Below are positions 21,990 through 32,592 of a stretch of 64,000 nt of DNA, in pieces. How positions within the stretch are numbered: position 1 is the stretch's first letter; each line of letters opens with the position of its first letter. The notes beneath the pieces were generated by a model, which did not search any database, had not been told where the DNA came from, and was given only the letters and a program-made list of their open reading frames with translations. A program made the translations under genes and the position numbers. This DNA is from Asterias amurensis (lineage: Eukaryota > Echinodermata > Asteroidea > Forcipulatida > Asteriidae): contig NC_092655.1 of the NCBI RefSeq assembly GCF_032118995.1, positions 11,399,917 through 11,463,916 of the forward strand. Reading direction: 5' to 3'.

Positions 21990-24030
21990 GCCTAAAATAA
22001 GTAGAATTCCCCACTGCTCAAGACTCACAAGCATGAGTCATGCTGAATTGTTGTACGAGAGAAATTGTGGTAATTGGTTTTTTTGATGAGTGTTCATTTT
22101 TGAAAGCATGCGACGCGAGCGTTCGTCAGGCTATAAAGGCTTAGGAAACACCTAAAGGTAGCGCAAGTGTCCCCAATTTGCCTAGGCGTCGGGTTCTGCG
22201 GTTGAACTCCACAATCTAAGAAATCAGACTGGACTTAACTTCTAGGTTTGATAATTAACTAATAAAAGAGGAGTCATAATAAGTAGAAACAACTGTCCAA
22301 ATGTTATGTTATGGTGTCACAACGAGTCAAGGCTCCATTTATTATAAGATCATTACAAATACAGGTATAGTCATCGGTGGTGACCAGAGGCCAAGTACTA
22401 CTCTGTATGGTTTTACATGGAGAATCACACTCAATTACACAGATTAATCCCTTTTATAGAAAACTAGCGGGATGCTGCGCTTCGCGCGGCACCCCGCTAG
22501 ATGATGAAAATCCTTTACACAAATATAATGTGGGTGAAGGTGTTATCGCCTCTCTCAATATTTATGTATGGCGTCATAATTATAACCCAAAATGAAGCTT
22601 TTTTGCACGTCCGCCACTACTTGCAGTGGGTGCGCCCACCTCGTTTTGGGTTAGGCGACGTACCTTATGCGTACTTCTAGAAACTATAAGGCTCCCCCGT
22701 GAGCCTTATTGGGGTTTAATATTTTGGGCCTCCTTAACGCTACACGTTTTTCAAATAAGCTTTGATAGGTGAAACTGACAGTTAGCCAACAATAACTTAA
22801 GTTTCTTTTGTACTACAATACCAAAACTTTCCCCACACACTCAATATACATTCATATGCTTGCATTTCCTTTTTAAGACATCGTGAAAAAAAGAGCGTAG
22901 GCCTCTTTTTAGTTTATTCTCATCTGAATTGGTCTTGTAAACTTTCTGGTCAATAGGCTGTAGTTACGGGAGCACTTAACGTGAACGTCAAAAAAGTGTT
23001 TTGTTTATTGTCACTTTGGGCCTATTGCATCTCGCGAAATTTTAACGACAAACGACACAATTTCTGACCGCGTTCATGTTCACGCTGCTCTAGGAACAAA
23101 CCTCCATACATCCCATATCGTACAAACTAAATAAAAACGATAAATTCGTCCTCACTCCTTAATTTTCTCTAACTTATTTCACTTTCAGAAAGCATGTCAA
23201 GTTATTTTTAGGGTTTGTTACGTCCAGTTTGGGTCAATAGACAAACTCCTAAAAATGTACCCTATTCAGCCGCATGAGGTCTCTTTTGTTAATATTATCT
23301 CCAGTAAATGGATATGGCAAAAAGTACATTCTGAGACCTGACCGACACACTGCTCTATAATCAATTTTGTGAATGGACTTATTCAAAAGGAAACTTAATG
23401 TCGTTTTGCTTAACAACTTTGACCAAATGCAAATTCTTTTTACAGCTTCAAAACAGCATTTGACGTACGTGTACATGTATAAGTTTCACAAACTTCAGTG
23501 ATGTAAACTCTGAAACTGCAACACTATTCCTCCATGAACAGACCGTTTTCTAAAACGGTATTCATGTACTCATTTGAGTTTACTGGCAAAAGATAGTGTC
23601 CATAGTTTAAAAACAGCAAGATACGTTTTGCATCAATAGTGCAATTTCTGTATGGAGATTTTTTTAAGTCCGAGGTCGCCACCCACTTTCAACATAAAGT
23701 GGTCCCACCCGACCTCCTTCACCAAGCAACAGGTGGCCCGTCTCAAAACCAGACAACACACCACTCACAATACACTGACCAGAATGTAAGTAGAGGTCAG
23801 GCTCTTTGTGTAAGGCCCCCCCTCAACCCCAAAATGTTATTAATTGTAAAGTTCTCTTAGACACCTTCCAACCTATGGCCGGCCCTACCCAATATATCCA
23901 CATTATAAAGGTTCCGTTTGGTCCCATCCTTGTCCATCAGAATAATTCTCATGTCGTTTGGGAGTGAATGCTTTTTTATAAATATCCTCCATTTAATCTT
24001 TTCAACAAATGAGTCACCTGTCAGAAGGAT
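21990..24030. other. Intergenic, no supported gene
   Basis: Contains two small hairpins (see 22464-22500, and AAGGCTC/GAGCCTT at about 22690-22712). A possible exon-like stretch near 23672-23788 ends at a GTAAGT, but its translation is not recognised. Nothing else is supported. Confidence 0.35.
22464..22500. repeat. 37-bp GC-rich hairpin
   Basis: CTAGCGGG-TGC-GCGC pairs with GCGCGGCACCCCGCTAG around a short loop. This GC-rich palindrome stands out in AT-rich surroundings and resembles a widespread repeat-associated stem. No function is inferred. Confidence 0.7.
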
Positions 24031-24370
24031 TTCTAGGAAGTCTGATAACAACGTCGACCAGTGGTTGACACATGGTCGCCTGCGAAACATCAATCTACGG
24101 TACTTCATCCATTCAATGCAAATTCGTGAGATTGGTTTCGGTTTTGTCCTGGCACCCAGCCTCTTCGCGGCAATGAATGAACCAATCCGGAGAACCATGC
24201 TTAGTACAACACGAAAGTAACCTGACCAAAAAGGGCGGATCGAATGGCGGGTGGGCGGGCAAGGGGCAATGAGTGAACCAATCCGGAGCACCATCTGTGA
24301 AACACTGTCCAATGAGTCGCCAATGAAGTCTGGTAACAACATCCACCAGTGGTTGACGCACGGTCGCCGC
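24031..24370. repeat. Imperfect local duplication (~288-bp offset)
   Basis: GGAAGTCTGATAACAACGTC…CCAGTGGTTGACACATGGTC (from 24035) recurs about 288 bases later as GAAGTCTGGTAACAACATCC…CCAGTGGTTGACGCACGGTC. A second phrase, GAACCAATCCGGAG, is repeated at about 24178 and 24272. A 161-codon minus-strand open frame (23857-24342) spans this block but shows no recognisable domain, and I do not call it a gene. Confidence 0.7.
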
Positions 24371-25149
24371 CCAAACTTCCTCCAATCACATGACTTGTAA
24401 GTGCGAGTTTGGGTCCGGGTTTTGCAGACTTGCTACCCGACGTCTGAAACCACAAAAACGTATTGAATTCCACACACACAACCGTGTTGGATTCCACAAG
24501 GATGCCATACCACTGGACCTTCTAATTTTCAATCCAAGATGGCGCAGCTTACGCTTTTAATAGTATAGATATACCCCATTGCCCATGTACAAATGCATTT
24601 CATAAAGGTGGTGTAATAGTTTAGTAACTTTCCATACTGTGACAACCCGAAATATGACCATGCTATGACATACCCATTAAATCTAAGTCCCCAGTTTACA
24701 AGTGGTGGTGCAATAAGTCTACAAGTGATGGCGCAATTAATTAACATGATACCCTTCCCTGGATGTGAAGTTAAGCTTCTATATTAACATATACCTGAGG
24801 GTGTTTATCACCTCAGTAAACCCAGCACAAACAGTACTAATTGACAAGTATTAGGAACCATGATTATTGGTGACAAATTGCTATTGATTTATTTCCATTA
24901 GTGTTTGTCTAGTTGGTTTACTGTGGCAATGTTTTTACCTGTGATGCGGTCTGTGTATAGCTGTATGTCAACATGCCATGAATCTCACTCACAACAAAAT
25001 CTTCCTTCATTTCCTCAATGAATTCAACTTTCTAAACTTTCAAAATTGCTGCCAATTTGCTTAATGTCCTACCCCAGGCAGGTCTAATGTAAAACAACAA
25101 ATGGTCATTAAAAGTATTCTTGTATCTATTGTGTTCATCTGTTTTCTAG
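24371..25149. other. Upstream of hydrolase exon, no further exon found
   Basis: I searched by eye for the HGGGW-encoding exon expected upstream of the hydrolase terminal exon and found none. The sequence is AT-rich without recognised repeats. Confidence 0.4.
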
Positions 25150-25933
25150 TTATTGTCTGGCAACCAAGCGTAAATTTCCAGCAGCCCATGAGGACAGCAT
25201 GAGGGCGCTAAGATACTTTCTAATTCATGCTTCGGAGTTCGGTGTTGACCCAGCTTGCATAGGGGTCGCAGGGGACAGCGCAGGAGGTCATCTTGCTGCA
25301 GCAGTTGCTCAAGAGGCATCAGATGACCCGAGCCTTCCTCGTCTTAAGATTCAGGTTCTACTCTACCCATTACTGCAACTACTTGATTTACAGATGCCGT
25401 CCTATCAGAAATACGTGTATGACTTTGGCCTGACTGGAGGCGTTCTCACAGAGCCGACATTTGGAATTATGCGTTGTGTCTACCTCCTTGGGAGGATTGA
25501 TGAAGACTTCATGACAGCATGTCGAGTGAACAACCACACATCCCTTGCCTTCAAGAAGGACAACCCAACGTACTACAACCATGAGCTTGTACCTGCTGGC
25601 CTGAGGAAGCATGTGTCTTATAAAGGGCCGGTGATGGAGGATGGAAATGACGAGATGTGGGCCAAGTACAAACACTTGTTCCAAGACCCCCGTGTGTCGC
25701 CGCTTATGCGTAAGAATCTCTCTAGTCTCCCTCCAGCCTACATTGTCAGTTGTCAGTATGATAGTCTCAGAGATGATGCTATTATGTATGCAGCTAGACT
25801 AGAAGCGGCTGGAATAGAGACTAAGCTGGTCAATTGTTACAATGGTTGGCATGGAATGTTTAATGCTCCAGATTTTGAGGTTGGCAGGCGAGCAATCAAA
25901 TATTTGGTCCAACATTTGAAGAGGAACTTGTAG
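25150..25933 (+). CDS. Arylacetamide deacetylase/NCEH1-like hydrolase, terminal exon
   Basis: Terminal exon of an α/β-hydrolase of the hormone-sensitive-lipase family, which hydrolyses esters or amides of lipophilic substrates, usually at the ER membrane. The acceptor is TTTTCTAG (AG at 25148-25149). The frame starts YCLATKRKFPAAHEDSM, matching the family's YRLAP…FP…ED strand. Counting from the internal Met at 25199, the nucleophile lies in GDSAGGH (Ser27), the acid in YDSLRDD (Asp188) and the histidine in GWHGMF (His218). All three triad residues are therefore present. The frame ends LVQHLKRNL-stop. The oxyanion-hole HGGGW motif and the N-terminal anchor must lie on upstream exons, which are not recognisable here. 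A 9.4-kb transposon ends 3.2 kb upstream. The gene may be intact with distant exons or may be a 3' remnant. Confidence 0.88.
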
Positions 25934-26448
25934 TTCCGGTTCCCTAAGCTGGTTCTACACTACCGCAAAGCTCTAACACTTTTTTAATAATGGTAGTAGG
26001 GGCTTGTGAAAACTGTTCCACAAAATTCAGCCTCGGGGCCAAATACCTTAAAGGAACGTTACAGAATTGGTTTTTGCTAACAAACAGTTGCTGGCAGTGT
26101 AAGCTTTTTGTGTAATCCAGACATAAACTGACAAACCTGTAGAAATTTGAGATTGATCGGCCATCTGGGTCACTAGAAAATTATGAAAATCGATTACACA
26201 TGACATCTTGCATGACATCGATTAAAAAAGAAATGAATAAAATACTCACTTGGTGAATAAACTCCAGCAGGAAATTAGTTTTATTTATTTCTCATCAAAT
26301 ATGACATTTCAGACAGAATTATTTCAAGGGGTGTTTTCTACATCATCATCTATAAACCGTGTAAGTTTTATGGCAACCTGTGATATTATACATTTGTTTT
26401 CTTACCAATTCTGTATTCTGTAATGTTAGGTATGAGATAATTCTTTAA
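25934..26448 (+). other. Probable 3' UTR and flank of the hydrolase gene
   Basis: Non-coding sequence following the hydrolase stop. The first canonical AATAAA is at 26236-26241, about 300 bases downstream. No repeat is recognised until the MITE at 26449. Confidence 0.45.
26236..26241 (+). promoter_or_regulatory. Candidate polyadenylation signal AATAAA
   Basis: First AATAAA downstream of the hydrolase stop codon on the coding strand, giving a plausible 3' UTR of roughly 320 bases. The assignment is by position only. Confidence 0.4.
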
Positions 26449-26832
26449 AGGCAGTGGACACTATTGGTAATTACTCAGAATAATTATTGGCATAAAACCT
26501 TACTTGGTGACGAGTAATAGGGAGAGGTTGATGGTATTTGTTAAAGATTGTGAGAAACGGCTCCCTCTGAAGTGCCATAATTTTCGAGAAAGAAGTAATT
26601 TTCCACAAATTTGATTTAGAGACCTCAGATTTAGAACTTGAGGTCTCGAAATCAACCATCTAAACGCACACAACTTCGTGTGACAATGGTGTTTTTTCTT
26701 TCATTATTATCTCGCAAGTTCGATGACCGATTGAGCTAAAATTATCACAAGTTTATTATTTTATGCATATGTTGAGATACACCAACTGTGAAGACTATAG
26801 TCTTTGACAATTACCAATAGTGTCCACTGTCT
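26449..26832 (+). mobile_element. Family A MITE, full-length reference copy
   Basis: A 384-bp element with ~25-bp terminal inverted repeats (AGGCAGTGGACACTATTGGT and its inverse AAGACAGTGGACACTATTGG). It is flanked by TTAA on the left (26445-26448) and TCAA, a degraded TTAA, on the right. A central palindrome surrounds GACCTCAGATTTAGAACTTG. TTAA target plus AGG termini suggests a Kolobok- or piggyBac-like source enzyme. It has no coding capacity. Confidence 0.9.
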
Positions 26833-26929
26833 TCAATAGCAAGAAAGAACAGGTTCAAGAAATACATTGTTTTCTTTAATTTAAATAATGCAGTTGTCAT
26901 AACTGATGCAAAAGACTATAATTCAGGGC

Positions 26930-27000
26930 CCAATTTCATACAGCTGCTTTAAGCACAAAATATAGCGGACAGCAAAATTATGCTATCCAGAAAAAGGGTT
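26930..27000 (+). mobile_element. Family D MITE, left-end fragment
   Basis: Begins GGGCCCAATTTCATACAGCT, then GCTTTAAGCACAAAATATAG and AAAGGGTTACCC. This is the left end of the family whose fuller copy lies at 46376-46556. Confidence 0.6.
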
Positions 27001-27120
27001 ACCCACACAACTACACATATTTATACTTTCTTGCCTCGTTCTTTTTATACATTGTATAATGCACAAAACTATTTTAATATTTTTGCATTCACAGGTAAAG
27101 GGTATCAATTTTAATTTAGT

Positions 27121-28960
27121 ATTTCAATAAGTAATAAAGAAACCAAAGGTACTTTATATAATGAAACATTTATTATAAAAGAAATTATAAATATTTTAAA
27201 AGAAAATTTAAACATTATTATAAAAAGTTATAATTTTTTTTTTTTAAATGTACACATTATTTGTGCAGTAATTTCACATTTCACAATCAATGGAGGTTTG
27301 GTAATTTACCAAGTATTTAAGGGCAAGTAAAAAAAATACCAGTTGATCGTCCTGGTTTCTCCAAAAAGTGGAGGATGAAGGCCTTTTTATTTTTTATTTT
27401 TTATTTTTTATTTCTTTCAAAGGTGGCTGCAAAGCATTTTAAATCAAACTAGCCACCAATTCTTCAGTTTAAAGTCACCACTTACTTAATGTAGTTACAA
27501 GTTCTTAAAAGATTATTAAGTTAATCTAGAAATACACAGAAAAATGTGTCTTTTTGACAAAAAATGTACAATAAAAGATAGTAAAAAAAAAAAGATGCGG
27601 CCTCCAAATAGGATGAGGGAGGGAAAGATCAACTGGTATTTTTTTTTTGGCCTAACAATGAATTATTTGAAATCATGTAGGCAATTTAAGGATTTTTGAG
27701 AAAAATAATCATTATGTTTCAAACTTAACTTCCATTATGAAAATGTTTCATTATGACAATAATTTTATGTTAAAAACTGTCACATTAAACTCCACCATTC
27801 AGGAATTTAGTTTTAATCAAAGAAATAATGGACCCTTTAGGGCGTGTCTGCAGCTTCCTTATTTATTCCAACGCTTGCCAGCTGGCCAGTTCAACCATCT
27901 TAGATATAAATACAAATGATTCTGTGTGCCTTTCCCAACAATCTTTTACATGAAACTGACTTACTACATGCCCAGCTATTGTCTTTACAGCGAGTCAAAA
28001 AGAAGTTGACTGGTATTGTGATGTTTTTCAAAACATACAAATGACACTCAAAAGTTCAGTAAACCATATTATTTAACCAGCTCTCTCCTGCTTAGTAGAA
28101 GAAGAAAAAAATAATGAAAGAAATTGATCCTTCCTAAGAGGAGTATTCGTAATGTCTATTTTAATAAACATGATAATTAAAGGATACTTATTTTGCAAGC
28201 TGTCCACAAAATACACTTAAAAAAACTCAGTGAATGACTTTTTTATACCCCTGGCTACTTACTCAGATTCAGTCAAACATTAACATTCGATGGACAGCTA
28301 CAACTGAGTGCTTTGAAGTAAACAGGCATAACTTCTTTGTTTCATTCCTTTTTTTTTTTTTTCTTTTTTTTTTTAGATAATTCTAGAAGCAGGAATGAAT
28401 TAATGCTTGTTCGCTTCACTGGGGTTTTGAGTGTCTGTTAATGTTTTGTTTGCAATCATAATCGTGGTCAACTTTATTTTGATACACCCTGTATGGCTAA
28501 CTTTTCGCTTTAATATGTGAACAACCACATTAGCCATACATCACATTTGGGCATGCTGGAGAGACCTACGAACATAATTATCAGGGGGTCAGATCTTTAA
28601 GTAAGTAGGTTTTGGACTGGGGATACATGTGTATGTGCTATTTGCCCATGACATGAGATGATTGCAAATACTTTTCCGCCCCTACAAATCAAAATCTCTG
28701 AGACCTGACCCTCCCCCCTGTCCACACCAAAGTGGTGTTTCATTAACAAAATAATTTCAAAATTTATGTGATTATTGAAATACACGCATTAGGGCAAATG
28801 GTCTCTGCCCGCCCATCTCTCTCATAATTAATGACAGAAAATGTTGAGTTTAGCCAATAAGCCTCAGTATGTGACACTCTTTTCACACTAAATCCTGCTG
28901 ACCCTTTTCCCAACAGTATACCAAGACAAAAACCATCTCGAGTGACATGTTTCAAACACA
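27121..28960. other. AT-rich intergenic stretch, no gene
   Basis: Very AT-rich. Simple runs include (TTTTTATT)n at about 27387-27412 and a T-run at about 28350-28376. Two short phrases near 28483 and 28528 repeat TAGCCATACA/TATGGCTAAC in inverse order. I see no exon. Confidence 0.45.
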
Positions 28961-28980
28961 TAAGTGGTCCTTGCATCGGC

Positions 28981-29065
28981 GCGATCCGCTTACATAGCGC
29001 CCTCAAGTGGCTTATTTAGTTTTATAAAAACATGGCGGCGCCCATGTGACTTAACAATTTTTGTC
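28981..29065 (+). promoter_or_regulatory. MIPEP promoter/5' UTR with YY1-like ATGGCGGC box and uORF
   Basis: Upstream of the MIPEP start lies AACATGGCGGC at 29030-29040. It fits the YY1 consensus AANATGGCGGC typical of TATA-less promoters of nuclear mitochondrial genes. A TTTATAAAA lies just before it. The same ATG opens a five-codon upstream reading frame (29032-29049, M-A-A-P-M then TGA) that ends 16 bases before the MIPEP ATG. Regulatory roles are inferred. Confidence 0.5.
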
Positions 29066-29144
29066 ATGCTGAGAGTGAGATGTGTGGCCGTTGTTAGTTT
29101 TCTTGCGTTTGAAAGTCATTATTGTCAGTATTTTACGGGTAAAG
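29066..29144 (+). CDS. MIPEP: MIPEP exon 1 (candidate)
   Basis: ATG at 29066 gives MLRVRCVAVVSFLAFESHYC and then QYFTGK, Arg-containing and hydrophobic, compatible with a mitochondrial presequence. The donor AAAGGTAAGT is strong. The same frame is also open upstream to an ATG at 28964. One inconsistency: this donor leaves phase 1, whereas the exon 2 acceptor at 29950 needs phase 2 to keep the MIPEP frame. A later acceptor (AG at 29981-29982) would match phase 1, so either that one is used or the first exon differs. The identity rests on position and the downstream exons, because presequences are not conserved. Confidence 0.5.
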
Positions 29145-29329
29145 GTAAGTTGCGTTTGCCAAGAATACCGCATCAGACTGTTATTACTATTCAGTGTTTG
29201 ATCCAAAGTAAATAAAATCTCAAAATAAATGACTGATACTGTGATAATAGTAAATAACATAAATATGGATGGTGATGAGCGACGTCTCGTCAGTTGGTTT
29301 AATTTGACTTTGACTTGAGCAAGGGGGAA

Positions 29330-29500
29330 GTTGACACTATTGTTAATAACTCAAAATTATAATCATCATATAACCTTTCTTGATTAGGCCTACGACTTAT
29401 ATGGGGAGAGATTGATAGTTTAAAACATCGAGAAAGAAGTAATTTTCCACGAACTTGATTTTAAGACCTCAGTCCCTCGGATCAGATTTAGATTTAGAAT
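29330..29500 (+). mobile_element. Family A MITE fragment in MIPEP intron 1
   Basis: GTTGACACTATTGTTAATAA, then TGGGGAGAGATTGATAG, then GAGAAAGAAGTAATTTTCCA and GACCTCAG. These boxes follow the left half of family A. The right half is absent. Confidence 0.7.
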
Positions 29501-29950
29501 TTTGGGGTTGCACATAAACCAGGCAGTATTTGCAAAAAAAGTTCTATGATCTTGAAATGGATTGCAAGGCCAATCTTGTAATACCCACGGCATATTTTTT
29601 GATATAAAAACTACTAAAATGAATGGCTTTAAATGTTAAAATTTTAAATCAAGTTGAAATTTCAAGAAAAGCAAGGATGATATTTTTATTAAGCCTTTGT
29701 TTTAGGGGAAAAAACCAAATGCCAAAATCAACACCCGAAACACACGCACATTAAAACTTTTTTATTATTTTAAATTTGAGTAACTTGGCATATTCTTTTG
29801 TTTATGAATTGAAATTTGTGTTTGTTCCCCTTTATATGTGTGCTGCTTGGCATCATTGGCAGTTACCAAAAGCATGATACTTTTAAATATTATCTATGTA
29901 CATCACAAAGGGTTTAAAATAAATGCAATTTTTGTATACTTTATTTTCAG

Positions 29951-30152
29951 GAGTAGGCCTAAGTCATCATGTCTGCATGTAGGCTGTGTCTGCAGCGACA
30001 GCCGTTTATCAAGCAATGGCCTCTGTCGATCAAGACTCACTCTCAGGTCAAAGGTCAAGGGTCAGAACCGAGGAGTGACCACCTGGTCCCCACTGGCAGC
30101 AGCTTTTAATGCGAAGCTGAAGAGTCTACCAAATACAAGTGGGAGGAATGTG
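29951..30152 (+). CDS. MIPEP: MIPEP exon 2
   Basis: Bounded by TTATTTTCAG and a GTGAGT donor at 30153. In the MIPEP frame (codons from 29952) it ends RGVTTWSPLAAAFNAKLKSL and PNTSGRNV. This is the position of the conserved (S)TSWSPVGAAFN segment just after the presequence in vertebrate MIPEP. It leaves phase 0 into exon 3. The upstream part of the exon is Arg/Ser-rich, as expected of a presequence (S-R-P-K-S-S-C-L-H-V-G). Confidence 0.85.
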
Positions 30153-30689
30153 GTGAGTAGACATCATACTGCCCTCAACCTTTCCTCAAGTTCCTTCATC
30201 GATATTGATTATGAAAAATCACTTTAACCATAAAGTGACTTCATTCTGAATCCAACCTTTATATTAGATCTAGGGATCTTCCTCGTAGGGCCTGGGTCCA
30301 ACTCAATCTCCTTAAATCTAGTTGGGGCTGAACACCTTGCTCCTCCATAGTATTGGAGCTACCAGCTGAAATTGTGACAGTGTGGCAGACCACAAACCAA
30401 ACAAGTCATTCATACACCCCGACTTCAAACCACCAAAAGGTGACCACCAGGGACTGGTAGACCTCGACAAGGACTCCATAAAGTGGCTTGAAGCCACTAA
30501 CTACCAATTTAAATTACATTCAATGTTCACCTTGGTCCAGAGGTCAAATGAAAGAAGAAGAAGGTTTTGGTTTGAGGTAGCCTGCAGTGATTGTCACTCT
30601 TGGTCACGTCCCTTAGGCATTTAAAGAGATTTGATGGACCATTTAACAGTTTTAAATTGTGTTTTACCCAATACTAATGTGTGATTAAG

Positions 30690-30778
30690 CACTGTATACG
30701 GAATTTCCTACTCCTTAGCCAGTAATCTTCGCTTACACCATTACGGTAAGCAGATAGAGCCATGAAATTGGGCCCAGC
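30690..30778 (+). mobile_element. Family D MITE, right-end fragment in MIPEP intron 2
   Basis: Ends GAGCCATGAAATTGGGCCCA, the inverse of the family D left terminus, preceded by a degraded TTCGCTTACACCATTACGGTAA section. Confidence 0.6.
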
Positions 30779-30885
30779 TCTGCTATTTTAATTATTAATT
30801 TGTCTCAAAAATTCAGCAGGATCTCACTGAGAATGTTAAGAAATCAGAATGTATTTTGAACTAAATTCTGTTTGATTTCCATCAG

Positions 30886-31059
30886 GGTCTCTTTGAGATG
30901 GATGATCTGAGGAGCCCAGAGGGATTTGCTAAAGCTCAGAGAGCTTCTATCAAAGAGGCGGAAGAGCTGTTCAATGAAGCGATACAGTCTCCCACCAGCG
31001 CTGACATTGTTGTGATCTTGGACAAACTGTCCGACTCACTTTGCAGGATTGCAGATCTT
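30886..31059 (+). CDS. MIPEP: MIPEP exon 3
   Basis: A 174-base phase 0-0 exon between CATCAG and GTAAGT. It reads GLFEMDDLRSPEGFAKAQRA, then SIKEAEELFNEAIQSPTSAD, then IVVILDKLSDSLCRIADL. This matches the N-terminal helical region of mitochondrial intermediate peptidase, whose vertebrate counterparts contain GLFGVPELSAPEGF…DELSDSLCRVADL. MIPEP is an M3-family zinc metallopeptidase of the mitochondrial matrix. It removes an N-terminal octapeptide after MPP cleavage. The HEXXH active site lies on later exons, not found in the window. Confidence 0.95.
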
Positions 31060-31284
31060 GTAAGTACTATCAGACGTAATCATCAAAATCAATAGGCTGT
31101 TTGAGATGATGGGATTTACTCAACGAAACCCAATTTTTAAAGGATCATTTAGGCCGATTTTGCTAGCAGACATTTTTGTAGGGGTCGGTTTTGTAGAGAG
31201 CGACTTTTCTAGGAGTAAGATATCTGGTTGCCACATCAAAACCCATGATCGTGCAGATGTTATGGCCACACAAAAGACACCACA

Positions 31285-31380
31285 CAAAATGGTCATGTGG
31301 CATGGGTGGCTTGTGCTTAAAGTGCTCTCCTCTCACCACTGTGACCCTGGTTAGATTCCCACCAGGGACCTTGGCAAAGC
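31285..31380 (+). mobile_element. tRNA-derived SINE fragment in MIPEP intron 3
   Basis: GGCATGGGTGGCTTGTGCTT, then about 30 bases on GACCCTGGTTAGATTCCCAC. The spacing and sequence resemble tRNA A and B boxes (B box GGTTAGATTCC). It is related to the better-preserved copy on the minus strand at 31961-32290. Confidence 0.55.
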
Positions 31381-31620
31381 TCCCACAAGGGAGTGTATGC
31401 CAAGCTGGCAACAGCCAATTTCTCTCACACAAACATTGGTTTAATCGCTATGATTATAATTTGCACAAATCAATTATTTGTGATTCAGTAACTAGACAAC
31501 AACACTTGTTCCAGTCATTATGAAATCAGCAGTTTACTTGTACATATTCAAATCCACAACCTTGTGATTGTCAGTCCTCAAACTAGTAACCATTTTACCA
31601 AGTTTTCTGATTTTTTTCAG

Positions 31621-31709
31621 TCAGATTTCATCCGAGTAGCTCACCCAAACCACGAGTTTGCTAGAGCCGCAGAGGAAGCAAGTCTTCAGATCAGTGCAAT
31701 GGTGGAAAG
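31621..31709 (+). CDS. MIPEP: MIPEP exon 4
   Basis: Between a T-rich tract ending CAG and the donor GTAGGT. It reads SDFIRVAHPNHEFARAAEEA and then SLQISAMVE plus a split codon (phase 2). Vertebrate MIPEP has the parallel …[20 protein letters not shown]…MVEKLN. No exon 5 (expected to start with an LNTN-like sequence) is recognised in the remaining 32 kb. The gene therefore continues beyond the window, is interrupted by the repeat-rich region, or is truncated. Confidence 0.95.
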
Positions 31710-31960
31710 GTAGGTATGCTGATCATTAAAAACTCACTTGGTTAGTAGTACATCAGCTTTCAATAGTCTAAATCAATATGAGAATCATTTCACTTCGATG
31801 TAGTGTGGTTGTGGAAACACTTTTTATCCTCCAAAATTTGAATTTTAGAAACGTTACTGTCCAAAACGTTTTTCTGATTGTGTATTCCAATTGACTGAGC
31901 AGACTGTTTACTCGCTTTGTGATGAGCCAGGATTGCTGGCACATGTCTATGAACAACCAT

Positions 31961-32290
31961 TAAATAATAATAATAATAATTTGGGGGGCTAATCATCCTT
32001 ACTCGCTGCTAAGAGCTGAATTGCGAAGGACGCGGCTACAAGGTGTTCGAGAAGCAGGCATGTAAGGGCACCTTTGGCTGCAAGCCACATCAACCCATTA
32101 TGACCACAGAGCACAGCCAAGATCAAAAGTGTTTGATTTTTCCCGAGGGAGGAAAACTGGATGGTCTGGAAAACCCTTGTGGCACAGCAGAGAACCAACG
32201 CACAACTCAACTCACACATGGCCCTGGCCGGAATCGAACCGGGGTCACCTTGGTGAGAGACGAGCGCTTTACGCACAAGCCAACCATGCT
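31961..32290 (-). mobile_element. tRNA-derived SINE with (ATT)n tail
   Basis: Read on the minus strand the head is GGTTGGCTTGTGCGTAAAGC…GACCCCGGTTCGATTCCGGC, giving clear A-box and B-box spacing with an exact GGTTCGATTCC B box. A ~230-bp body follows, ending in an ATT-repeat tail (plus-strand (TAA)n at 31961-31980). The antisense 131-codon frame across it is not a gene. Confidence 0.8.
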
Positions 32291-32496
32291 ACTCACAAAT
32301 GAACTACAAATTATGTACATGTACTTCCTATTGAGTCACAACACAAGTCCCGCCCAGTGCTCCATACGCTCTGGAATGGCAGTTCAGGGCTTCCAGGTCA
32401 TCTTGGACGCATGGCTCTGGCAGGAATGGGCAGACTAGCAGGTGTTCCATTGTCTGTACCTGAAAATAAAGAGATCCATTTGATCCATTTGTTGGG

Positions 32497-32592
32497 TGTC
32501 ATGGCCGAGTGGGTAAGAGTATCGAATTCAAGTTCTGGTGGTTAGGTCATCGAATTGTGGGTTTGAATCCTGGTCGTGGCACTTGTGTCCTT
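32497..32592 (+). mobile_element. tRNA-Leu-headed SINE, 5' fragment
   Basis: GTCATGGCCGAGTGGGTAAG, then AATTCAAGTTCTGGTGG, then TGGGTTTGAATCCTGGTC. The long variable arm and CAA anticodon-like loop resemble tRNA-Leu. A CACTTGTGTCC body follows, as in the echinoderm SINE type I recall. It is cut off at about 32592 by the minisatellite. It could also be read as a tRNA-Leu pseudogene. Confidence 0.7.

Noticed and set aside
23857-24342. 161-codon minus-strand frame
   Set aside because: It spans a locally duplicated block and overlaps other frames. The C-terminal part looks protein-like but matches no family I know, so no gene is called.
30382-30624. 80-codon frame in MIPEP intron 2
   Set aside because: It does not match the MIPEP protein and lacks splice sites in phase with exons 2 and 3, which join directly.
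32043-32438. 131-codon plus-strand frame and 95-codon minus-strand frame
   Set aside because: Both lie across a tRNA-derived SINE with clear A and B boxes.
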